Part shown: piece after piece, positions 1 to 5,403 of the stretch
Layout: each line of letters opens with the position of its first letter
Numbering within the stretch: the stretch's first letter is position 1
Source: an uncultured Eubacteriales bacterium
GTDB taxonomy: Bacteria > Bacillota > Clostridia > Oscillospirales > Oscillospiraceae
Assembly: GCA_900549885.1 (NCBI GenBank)
Contig: URQA01000126.1
Span: forward strand, 1 to 7,144
Length of the DNA stretch: 7,144 nt
Direction: 5' to 3'
Translations under genes and position numbers: made by a program
The notes under the pieces: generated by a model
The model's input: the letters and a program-made list of their open reading frames with translations, nothing else
Told to the model about the DNA's origin: nothing
The model's database searches: none

Positions 1-405
1 CGCCCCGATGGGGTACACCTGGGACTGGGGCACCACGCAATATTCCGCAAAGCCCCCGTCCACCGTAGTTCCAATCCCCATCATTGACTGGCAAAAGTGA
101 TCCAGACCGCTTTGACAGTACTCACATTCGCCACAGGTCTTATTGGGGTCTACGCACACCCGGTCCCCCACCCTGACCCGGCCCACCCCCGGGCCAGTCT
201 GGGCGACTATGCCGGAAAACTCATGTCCCAGCACCGTGCCAGGCGGGCAGTCCGCAGCTCCCTGTCCCCCTTCATAGATGTGGACATCCGTTCCGCACAC
301 GCCGCATGCCTTCACCTGGATGAGCACCTGCCCTTCCCCCACAGCCGGGACGGGCCGGTCCTCTATCGTCAACTGTTTTGCCCCCCGAAAAACCGCACAC
401 TTCAT
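1..405 (-). CDS. Zinc-dependent medium-chain alcohol/polyol dehydrogenase, N-terminal part (runs off left edge)
   Basis: Only the first 135 codons are inside the window; family members are usually about 340-350 residues, so the NAD(P)-binding Rossmann half lies beyond base 1. What is visible is the GroES-like catalytic domain. Cys37 in the ACGVCGTD motif and the GHE motif at residues 60-62 are the expected catalytic-zinc ligands. Cys91, Cys94, Cys97 and Cys105 are spaced like the structural-zinc lobe of this superfamily. The family oxidises or reduces alcohols, polyols or related sugars in the cytoplasm; the substrate cannot be told from this half. The ATG at 405-403 is preceded by AAGGAG at 420-415, a good ribosome binding site, and by a recognisable promoter at 450-478. 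The gene is divergent from the RNHCP-domain gene. The family assignment is secure; the substrate is not. Confidence 0.9.
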   Translation of the reverse strand, partial: MKCAVFRGAKQLTIEDRPVPAVGEGQVLIQVKACGVCGTDVHIYEGGQGAADCPPGTVLGHEFSGIVAQTGPGVGRVRVGDRVCVDPNKTCGECEYCQSGLDHFCQSMMGIGTTVDGGFAEYCVVPQSQVYPIGA

Positions 406-449
406 CTGAACCGTCTCCTTTCCTCCGCGCCCGTGCAGTTCGCCCCCCC

Positions 450-478
450 ATCATCCATCTTTTCCGCCCTCTTGTCAA
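450..478 (-). promoter_or_regulatory. Promoter of the zinc dehydrogenase gene
   Basis: On the minus strand a perfect -35 box TTGACA (478-473) is followed after 17 bases by GATGAT (455-450), which matches four of six -10 positions. Transcription would begin near base 443 and give a leader of roughly 40 bases containing the GGAG ribosome binding site. The weak -10 beside a perfect -35 leaves room for an activator, but none is identified. Confidence 0.6.
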
Positions 479-548
479 CCCAAATCCACACGATCTGCAG
501 AAAATCCCGGCGTCTTCCCCCTTTGGGCACGCGCTGGCGCTGCCCCGG

Positions 549-577
549 TTGACTTTTCTCCCGGTGCGTGCTATCAT
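549..577 (+). promoter_or_regulatory. Promoter of the leader ORF / RNHCP-domain transcript
   Basis: TTGACT (549-554) and TATCAT (572-577) are separated by exactly 17 bases, each matching five of six consensus positions. The predicted start is near base 584, so the transcript would begin with a small hairpin (CCGC 582-585 / GCGG 592-595 or the register beside it) and then the leader ORF. About 70 bases separate this -35 box from that of the divergent dehydrogenase promoter; no clear operator is seen between them. Confidence 0.7.
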
Positions 578-601
578 CGTACCGCCGTAAAGCGGCATAC
601 C

Positions 602-664
602 ATGAAAAGAGAAAGGAAGTCGTGTCTTTTGAAGCACTGGTGTAATTCGGTGTTTGCCCGCTGA
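602..664 (+). CDS. Putative leader peptide upstream of the RNHCP-domain gene
   Basis: An ATG at 602 opens a 20-codon ORF ending at TGA 662-664, but no ribosome binding site precedes it and it lies only about 18 bases after the predicted transcription start. A better-supported start is the in-frame TTG at 629-631, preceded by AAGGAAG (613-619) with a 9-base spacer; this would encode the 11-residue peptide MKHWCNSVFAR. The ORF lies wholly in the mRNA leader between a good promoter and the RNHCP gene. Its stop codon sits between the 5' arms of two overlapping RNA stems. It also has codons such as AGA, AGG, CTT and TTG that stand out from the GC-ending codons of the neighbours. The arrangement resembles translation-attenuation leaders, in which a ribosome on the peptide changes the folding of the downstream RNA. 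Translation is inferred, not shown. Confidence 0.45.
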   Translation: MKRERKSCLLKHWCNSVFAR

Positions 665-703
665 CCGGGAGGTCTGTGCGGGCGTTTCCGACAGAGCCTC
701 CCG
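656..703 (+). promoter_or_regulatory. Overlapping RNA stems (pseudoknot or switch) between leader ORF and RNHCP ribosome binding site
   Basis: Stem 1 pairs GCCCGC (656-661) with GCGGGC (678-683). Stem 2 pairs 666-677 with 691-703: twelve base pairs with a single bulged G at 696. The 3' arm of stem 1 lies in the loop of stem 2, so the topology is that of an H-type pseudoknot. The 4-base connection 662-665 is short for spanning a twelve-pair stem, so alternative folds are also possible. The 3' arm of stem 2 contains CCTCC (697-701), which can pair with GGAGG (723-727) of the RNHCP ribosome binding site, giving a plausible anti-Shine-Dalgarno. No U-tract follows either stem, so it is not an intrinsic terminator. 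The pairing is read directly from the sequence; the regulatory role is inferred. Confidence 0.6.
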
Positions 704-720
704 AAAGCGACAAATACTTT

Positions 721-728
721 TAGGAGGT
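721..728 (+). promoter_or_regulatory. Ribosome binding site of the RNHCP-domain gene
   Basis: TAGGAGGT is a near-perfect Shine-Dalgarno sequence placed 8 bases before ATG 737. It fixes the start there, although the reading frame stays open back to the leader ORF stop at 664. Confidence 0.85.
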
Positions 729-736
729 CCCATCCC

Positions 737-1168
737 ATGAACCGGGAAAATAAACGCAAAACATTCGAAAAAGGCTATTACAAGACGCATCCCTGCCATG
801 ACAGCTTCACCTGCAAGGTGTGCGGCCGTCTGGTTACCCCCGTCCCCACCGGCGGGGAGCACCGCAACCACTGCCCCAACTGTCTGCACAGCCTCCACCT
901 GGACGACGAGCCGGGGGACCGGGCGGCGGACTGCGGCGGCATCATGGAGCCAGTGGGTGTCTGGGTGCGCAAAGGCGGCGAGTGGGCCATCATCCACCGC
1001 TGCAAGCGGTGCGGCGTTCTCCACTCCAACCGGGTGGCGGCGGACGACAACCCCATGAAGCTCATGTCCATCGCCCTAAAGCCCCTGACCCTTCCGCCCT
1101 TCCCCCTGGAGCGGATCGAGGAGCTCACCGCCCTCATGGGCGGGTCCGGCAGTCTTTCCCAGCCTTGA
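737..1168 (+). CDS. RNHCP-domain protein (cysteine-rich, putative zinc-binding, unknown function)
   Basis: The 143-residue product contains the signature RNHCP at residues 43-47, followed by NCLHSLHLD, which is diagnostic of this family. Eight cysteines are present: Cys20, Cys26, Cys29, Cys46, Cys49, Cys66, Cys89 and Cys92. Three CxxC pairs (26/29, 46/49, 89/92) suggest that one or two zinc ribbons hold the fold together. There is no signal peptide or membrane segment, so it is expected in the cytoplasm. The biochemical function of the family is not established. Residues 105-143 form a Leu/Pro-rich tail after the conserved core. The start is set by the ribosome binding site at 721-728. Translation is probably controlled by the leader ORF and RNA stems upstream, which would fit a gene that responds to the state of the ribosome; that link is inference. 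The gene is monocistronic and ends at the terminator at 1181. Confidence 0.92.
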   Translation: MNRENKRKTFEKGYYKTHPCHDSFTCKVCGRLVTPVPTGGEHRNHCPNCLHSLHLDDEPGDRAADCGGIMEPVGVWVRKGGEWAIIHRCKRCGVLHSNRVAADDNPMKLMSIALKPLTLPPFPLERIEELTALMGGSGSLSQP

Positions 1169-1180
1169 TACAACTGTGAA

Positions 1181-1213
1181 AAAGGAGCCCCCGGCATAGC
1201 CGGAGGCTCCTTT
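1181..1213. terminator. Bidirectional intrinsic terminator between converging genes
   Basis: AAAGGAGCC (1181-1189) pairs with GGCTCCTTT (1205-1213), and after one C-A mismatch five more pairs form inside (1191-1195 with 1199-1203), leaving the loop ATA. On the minus strand the stem is followed by TTTTT, a good tail for the LysM protein gene ending at 1246. On the plus strand the tail TTTCTGCTTC is weaker but suits the RNHCP gene ending at 1168. Confidence 0.9.
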
Positions 1214-1245
1214 CTGCTTCATTTTGCTCTTTGTCTTGGGCTCTC

Positions 1246-3804
1246 TCAGCCGGGGATCACCAACACCTGGCCTACCCAAATGGCGTTCGGATTTTGGATT
1301 GTATCCCGGTTGGCCTCATAGATGGCGTTCCAGAGGGTGCCGCTGCCCAGCTCCTTCTGGGCGATCTTCCACAAACTGTCGCCCTTCTGGACCGTATAGG
1401 TCCGGCTCTCGGGCTCGGATGGCTCACCAGGCTGGGTGGGCTCTCCGCCAGGCTGTCCACCGGGCTCACCCGGTCCGCCGGGACCGCCAGGGCCGCCTGG
1501 ACCACCGGGGCCACCGGGCTGGGTAGCCGCCTCGCGGACGGTGATGGTGACAGTGTTTTCCGCCTCGGTCAGCCCCTCCAGCTTATAGGTGCCGTCCTCA
1601 TTCTGGCTCAAGGCATCGGGGGCGGAGCAGGTGACGGAGACAATCTCGTAGCCGTCTTTGGCGTTGGCCTCGAAGGTAATGTAGGTAAATGCCTTGTAGT
1701 CGAATGCCACAGCGGCGGAGGCAGGCTCCCCCTCCTCGGTGACCGCCTTGAAGGTGACCGCGTGCAGGCCGCTGTAATCCTGGGTGGTGGCCAGGGTGTC
1801 GCTGTTGGTATCCACCACGGGGGCGGCTTCCACGATATAGGTGACGTTTCCGTTGGTGTAGGTACCGTCATCCCACTTCTCGCCGCCCACTGTGAGGGAC
1901 TGGGCATAGATGGTGACGGCGGCGTCAGCCTTGATGTCATTCAGGCTGTCCACGGCAACGTCGCCCAGGTAGTTGGCCTCGCCCACCACGTTCCAGACCG
2001 AGCCGTTGGTCAGGGTCAGGTGGATGGGGTTGTTCACCACGGGGTTGGCCACGTTGTACAGCGCGCCGATCTTCAGATAGTCGCCGTTGGTACCGTTGTC
2101 GGGGTCCAGGTAATTGGGACTCGTGCAGGCGTTGAGCACCGTGCCGTTGGCCAGCCGTTCGCCCTCGTCATCGGTGTGATAGGCGTAGGAGGCGGACACC
2201 GCGCCGGTGAGGGTGGCGTTGTCCAGTGTGACGTTCAGCGCCTGGGTGTAATTATAGATATTGTTCCAGATGTTTCCGGTGTATGCGCCATTGCGCAGGG
2301 TGGCGTTGGAGTCGTTGATGTCGCCCCGGGAGGTGGCCCGGGTGGCGGTGTCGCCGGTGTCGTTGACGGTGTAGGTGGTGACACCGGGGTTGCCCGCGTC
2401 GTCCGACTCCACCAGCTCGATCAGGGTGCCGCCCCAGGGGTTCGTGTCGCCCAGGGTGACATCCACGTTGTCAAATTCCACATTGGTGTAGCCCTTGTTG
2501 GCCGCGCCGGACTTGATCTGGACCACCGTGTCCTCCGCGTACACGGAAGAGTCCTTCACGGACAGGGTACCGCCCGCGTTCTGCTGGGTCATAAAGGCGA
2601 TGCGTCCAGAGTGGAGGTCGGAATCGGTGTAGAAGGCACTGGAGGTGCTGGAGGCCATGATCTGCACATAGTCGGGGGTGTAAAACTGGACGTTCTCGAA
2701 TTTGTCCCACACGCCCGCGTCGGCGTAGGCCACATAGCCGGAGCCGCCCATGGTAAAGCCATAGGTGACGCCGTTGACCTCCTTGGTCAGGGTGTAATCC
2801 TTGCCCTTCTGTGCCACCTCCACAGTACCGATGCCGCCCAGGGTGTTGCGGACGGTCAGGGCGTACTCGCCGGTGGTGTCGTGGCCAGTACCGGAGTCGG
2901 TGGACAGGGCGCCCCAGCCGGAGGATACCACGATGGAGTCCTCATAGGTGGCGGTGGCGGAGCCCAGCACGTTGGTGGCCCGGACCACACCCTCCATGCC
3001 AAGAGCGAAGGGGGTGCGCTTCATCATGGGGACTACAAGAGCGTCATACTCTTCCTGGCTGGACAGGCTTTCATAGGCGCTGATGACCGAGTTGGTCACG
3101 GTCAGGTCTGCGTCGCCGCCGGCCCAGATGGCGGTGCGGATGACACCGGCGGTGTCGATCACCGCATTGTCAACGGTCACATCGGCCTCACCGTCGGCCA
3201 TGAGGCCCGCGCCCCAGCCGCCGAAGTCGTTGCCGCCGTCGCCCTTCATGCTCATCTTCAGCCCGTCGATGGCGTACTGGGCGCCGCTGACGTAGATCCC
3301 GTTGAAGAAGTCGCCCTCGGAGGTGACCGCCACGTCCTTGGCAGAGGTATCGTCATAAGTACCGGAGATGGCGTCGGTCACCGAGGCGTCCTGGTCGATG
3401 CCGTCGGCGGTGACCAGCAGAGCCTGCCGGAAATTAAATTCCGCCGGGGTGGCGCCAGGCTCCCAGGGGGGCGCGCCGGAACCGCTGTTGCGCACGGCGG
3501 TATCCGTGAAGGAATAGGACTCCACGCCGGTGAAGGTCGCCCCGGCGGCAATATCCCGCTGGACGCCGTTGACCACCAGGGTCAGCACCTCATCCGCCGC
3601 GGCGGTGACGGTCTTTTCCTCGCCGTTTTCCGTGTAGGTGACGGCGGTGACATGGGTGGCCGCGCTGGTCGTAGTCGTTTTGTCTGTGGTCACATCGGTG
3701 ATGACCAGCGTGGTGTCCGCGGCGAAAGCGCCCACACAGCTCAGCGACAGCACCATGGCCGCCGACAAGAGTATGGACAGTGCCCGCCTCCTCGTTCGTT
3801 TCAT
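1246..3804 (-). CDS. Secreted cell-wall protein: beta-helix-like body, collagen-like linker, C-terminal LysM domain
   Basis: The product is 852 residues from ATG 3804, chosen because AAGGAGG (3818-3812) lies 7 bases before it; the in-frame ATG at 3810 is too close to that site. Residues 1-28 are a signal peptide: MKRTRRR, a hydrophobic core, then AFA before the likely cut. Residues of about 100-650 hold many short, Asn/Asp/Thr/Val-rich strands such as ADVTVDNAVIDT, DADLTVTNSVIS and LNVTLDNATLTG, typical of a right-handed beta-helix like pectate-lyase or adhesin folds. No catalytic site is recognised. About 660-760 looks like a beta-sandwich. Residues 761-801 are a Pro/Gly/Glu linker with GGP repeats. 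Residues 802-852 (YTVQKGDSLWKIAQ ... ending VGQVLVIPG) are a LysM domain, which binds peptidoglycan. No LPXTG anchor is present, so retention would be non-covalent through LysM. A surface or matrix role is inferred; ligand unknown. Confidence 0.88.
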   Translation of the reverse strand: MKRTRRRALSILLSAAMVLSLSCVGAFAADTTLVITDVTTDKTTTTSAATHVTAVTYTENGEEKTVTAAADEVLTLVVNGVQRDIAAGATFTGVESYSFTDTAVRNSGSGAPPWEPGATPAEFNFRQALLVTADGIDQDASVTDAISGTYDDTSAKDVAVTSEGDFFNGIYVSGAQYAIDGLKMSMKGDGGNDFGGWGAGLMADGEADVTVDNAVIDTAGVIRTAIWAGGDADLTVTNSVISAYESLSSQEEYDALVVPMMKRTPFALGMEGVVRATNVLGSATATYEDSIVVSSGWGALSTDSGTGHDTTGEYALTVRNTLGGIGTVEVAQKGKDYTLTKEVNGVTYGFTMGGSGYVAYADAGVWDKFENVQFYTPDYVQIMASSTSSAFYTDSDLHSGRIAFMTQQNAGGTLSVKDSSVYAEDTVVQIKSGAANKGYTNVEFDNVDVTLGDTNPWGGTLIELVESDDAGNPGVTTYTVNDTGDTATRATSRGDINDSNATLRNGAYTGNIWNNIYNYTQALNVTLDNATLTGAVSASYAYHTDDEGERLANGTVLNACTSPNYLDPDNGTNGDYLKIGALYNVANPVVNNPIHLTLTNGSVWNVVGEANYLGDVAVDSLNDIKADAAVTIYAQSLTVGGEKWDDGTYTNGNVTYIVEAAPVVDTNSDTLATTQDYSGLHAVTFKAVTEEGEPASAAVAFDYKAFTYITFEANAKDGYEIVSVTCSAPDALSQNEDGTYKLEGLTEAENTVTITVREAATQPGGPGGPGGPGGPGGPGEPGGQPGGEPTQPGEPSEPESRTYTVQKGDSLWKIAQKELGSGTLWNAIYEANRDTIQNPNAIWVGQVLVIPG
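1456..1518 (-). repeat. GGP codon repeat (collagen-like linker)
   Basis: A 9-base periodic stretch encodes six PGG-type units, one of them PGE, within the linker before the LysM domain. Codons vary between units (for example GGACCG, GGCCCT, GGTCCA types), so this is protein-level repetition with drift and not a perfect microsatellite. The extended, protease-resistant linker would space the beta-rich body from the wall-bound LysM. Confidence 0.8.
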
Positions 3805-3811
3805 GTACATT

Positions 3812-3818
3812 CCTCCTT
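3812..3818 (-). promoter_or_regulatory. Ribosome binding site deciding the start of the LysM protein
   Basis: AAGGAGG on the minus strand lies one base before ATG 3810 but 7 bases before the in-frame ATG 3804. The latter spacing is the functional one, so the protein most likely begins MKRTRRR. Confidence 0.75.
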
Positions 3819-3884
3819 ATTTTCTCGCTCTTTCCCCCGGAGCGGGCGCCGCGCGCGCTCTTGCCGCCCCGGCTCATCATCCAG

Positions 3885-3913
3885 ATTATAGCACATGTGC
3901 ACAGGGAGTTCAA
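3885..3913 (-). promoter_or_regulatory. Strong extended -10 promoter of the LysM surface protein
   Basis: On the minus strand TTGAAC (3913-3908) and a perfect TATAAT (3890-3885) are 17 bases apart, with TGC directly before the -10 box (extended -10). The spacer contains the perfect palindrome GCACATGTGC (3891-3900) overlapping TGTGCACA (3896-3903), a possible operator. Transcription would start near 3878, giving a GC-rich leader of about 75 bases with scope for a hairpin between GAGC (near 3870) and GCTC (near 3840). Confidence 0.8.
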
Positions 3914-3985
3914 ATATTTTTCCCGCTGTTTTTCCCTATTTTCACAAATTTTTCTTCCCGTTTCCCCTGTTCCCGGCAGAAGGAA

Positions 3986-4012
3986 GCCCCCGGCGGAACT
4001 TCCGCCGGGGGC
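3986..4012 (-). terminator. Intrinsic terminator downstream of the DUF1576 gene
   Basis: GCCCCCGGCGGA (3986-3997) and its exact complement (4001-4012) form a twelve-pair GC-rich hairpin with loop ACT. On the minus strand it is followed by TTCCTTC, a modest pyrimidine tail. It lies about 30 bases past the stop of the DUF1576 gene and insulates that operon from the LysM gene promoter. Confidence 0.7.
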
Positions 4013-4041
4013 AAAGCACGTTTTACGGCCGCACCTGCGGC

Positions 4042-5400
4042 TTAGGAGGGAGGCGGATCGTCGCTGCGCCGGGTGTCCAGCTCGTCCTCTTCCAGCGGCC
4101 CATCCTCCTCCATGGCAGCAAAATAGTCTTCTTCCTGGAGCACCGGCCTGCGGTGCCGGACCAAAGAGGTGAGCACTGGGTAGAGCACGATGGCGATCAG
4201 CCCGCCGGAAAAGCCGTTGTTATAGAGGTTCATTCCCTCCAGGGGGAGCCCCGCATGAAGGACCACCGAGGCGTGGATAAATCCCGCCAGTACCCCATAG
4301 GGCCATCCAAAGTGTCCGGCAAAGGGGGCCAATGTAGTACCGAACAGCCCCGCCAGTTGGAGGGCGGCGGCCGTACCCGGCACATGATTGAACAGACTGC
4401 CCAAGAACACCCCTGCCATAACGGGCACGATGTTCCGGGCATGCTTTCCATAGGCAGAGAAGCCCATAATGGTCAGGATACCTCCCAGGGTCGGCCCGTT
4501 CAGATCCCCGCCGATGAGCATGATATACCCGGTAGCCAGCAGTCCGTTCACACCCATGCTCACCAGCACCGGCCAAATCCCATATACCCGCAGGTAGTCA
4601 CTGGGAGCGCGTCCCGAGGTGGACAGCAAATGGCGGTAGGCGCTCAGCCCATCTCTCCCGCCCTTCCACCATCCAGACAGGATCAGCAAAACACAGACGG
4701 CGGACAGCGCCCCGCCAATGGGTGCGTTGTACCCGGTGGCCCAGAAATGGGCGGAAGCAGGCTCCAGACCGAACGCCTTGAGCACCGGCACCAACAACAT
4801 CCCCAGCAGGCCGCAGGCAAAGCCCGCGTTATAGAGGTTCATGCCGTTTTGGATGCGGAATGTATAGGCGGCCAGGGGCGGGATCAGAAACCCAATCGCC
4901 ACCCCAGTCAGCGCCCCCAGCCACAGGCGCGGCCGATCTCCACCCATGGCCATAAAACTCACCGCCGGCGCCAGAGAAGTGGCCAGGAGCCCTACATGGA
5001 CATACTTGGAAAAAGGCTCCCGCTTCAATCCAGCGTACAGCCAACTGCCCAGCAGGATGGGCCAGATGTTGACGAAGTTCTTCCCAAACAGGGAAAACCC
5101 TATCATCAACCCTGCGGACACCAGCGCCATGCCGTTGAACGGCTCCGCGCACAGCCACAGCAGCCCGGCTGTGATCAGCCCCACCAGTCCGGCGTTGACC
5201 AAAGCCGCCCCCGGGCCGCCGATGGCCATATAGTCGGTGATGAGCACATCCTGTGCCGTGAGGATGGCCCACAGCCCCCGGGCCGCTTCCGCCGGTCCGG
5301 CAATGGCCAGCCCCACCAGCACCAGGGCCAGCCCCAGCCCCAGCAAAGCCAGCGGCATCGCCATCTGGTGCTGGCGCAAGCCTTTTCCCTCCCTCGCCAT
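4042..5400 (-). CDS. DUF1576 family polytopic membrane protein with internal duplication
   Basis: This 452-residue protein has about ten to twelve hydrophobic segments between residues 15 and 415, so it sits in the cytoplasmic membrane. It is an internal duplication: residues 89-123 (FGKNFVNIWPILLGS) match 301-335 (YGKHARNIVPVMAGV), and GMNLYNAGFACGLLG (186-200) matches GMNLYNNGFSGGLIA (389-403). This two-repeat pattern is characteristic of DUF1576 proteins, whose activity is unknown; a transporter or channel is only a guess from the topology. Residues 423-452 form a soluble, strongly acidic tail. ATG 5400 follows the kinase-like gene by three bases but has no good ribosome binding site, so it may be translationally coupled. 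An alternative start is TTG 5379-5377, which has AGGGAGGG at 5394-5387 in front. The gene ends at the hairpin near 4000. Confidence 0.87.
   Translation of the reverse strand: MAREGKGLRQHQMAMPLALLGLGLALVLVGLAIAGPAEAARGLWAILTAQDVLITDYMAIGGPGAALVNAGLVGLITAGLLWLCAEPFNGMALVSAGLMIGFSLFGKNFVNIWPILLGSWLYAGLKREPFSKYVHVGLLATSLAPAVSFMAMGGDRPRLWLGALTGVAIGFLIPPLAAYTFRIQNGMNLYNAGFACGLLGMLLVPVLKAFGLEPASAHFWATGYNAPIGGALSAVCVLLILSGWWKGGRDGLSAYRHLLSTSGRAPSDYLRVYGIWPVLVSMGVNGLLATGYIMLIGGDLNGPTLGGILTIMGFSAYGKHARNIVPVMAGVFLGSLFNHVPGTAAALQLAGLFGTTLAPFAGHFGWPYGVLAGFIHASVVLHAGLPLEGMNLYNNGFSGGLIAIVLYPVLTSLVRHRRPVLQEEDYFAAMEEDGPLEEDELDTRRSDDPPPS
4220..4233. repeat. 14-base direct repeat, copy 1 (pairs with 4829-4842)
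   Basis: TTATAGAGGTTCAT occurs here and again at 4829-4842 in the same orientation. On the minus strand both encode the MNLYN core of the two DUF1576 repeats, so the nucleotide identity reflects the internal gene duplication. Confidence 0.8.
4829..4842. repeat. 14-base direct repeat, copy 2 (pairs with 4220-4233)
   Basis: Second copy of TTATAGAGGTTCAT, encoding MNLYN of the first half of the duplicated DUF1576 protein. Confidence 0.8.
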
Positions 5401-5403
5401 AAT

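Noticed and set aside
662..703. Selenocysteine insertion at TGA 662-664 with the following stem as a bacterial SECIS element.
   Set aside because: A GGTC motif is present but lies in the stem only six bases after TGA, not in an apical loop at the usual distance, and the RNHCP family has no selenocysteine at an N-terminal extension. A normal stop of a leader ORF explains the site better.
656..720. Transcription attenuator (intrinsic terminator) upstream of the RNHCP gene.
   Set aside because: Neither stem is followed by a run of T; the next bases are GAAAGCGACAAATAC. Control at translation is the better fit.
272..1024. A 250-codon minus-strand open frame spanning the dehydrogenase start and the RNHCP gene.
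   Set aside because: It covers two oppositely oriented, well-supported genes and the divergent promoters. Its sequence shows no family resemblance and it lacks a ribosome binding site.
1456..1518. Phase-variable simple repeat in the GGP linker.
   Set aside because: The units differ in codon use, and the unit length is a multiple of three, so changes in copy number would alter linker length without shifting the frame.
3720..3804. Lipoprotein signal for the LysM protein because of a cysteine in the leader (SLSC).
   Set aside because: The residue at -3 is Ser and the lipobox pattern is not met, while AFA before Ala is a good type I signal peptidase site.
1231..3891. An 886-codon open frame on the plus strand opposite the LysM surface protein gene.
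   Set aside because: Its product is a low-complexity Gly/Val/His-rich sequence, with no ribosome binding site at its ATG and no domain. It exists because the minus-strand gene ends most codons in C or G, which removes stops from the antisense frame. The minus strand has a promoter, ribosome binding site, signal peptide and LysM domain.
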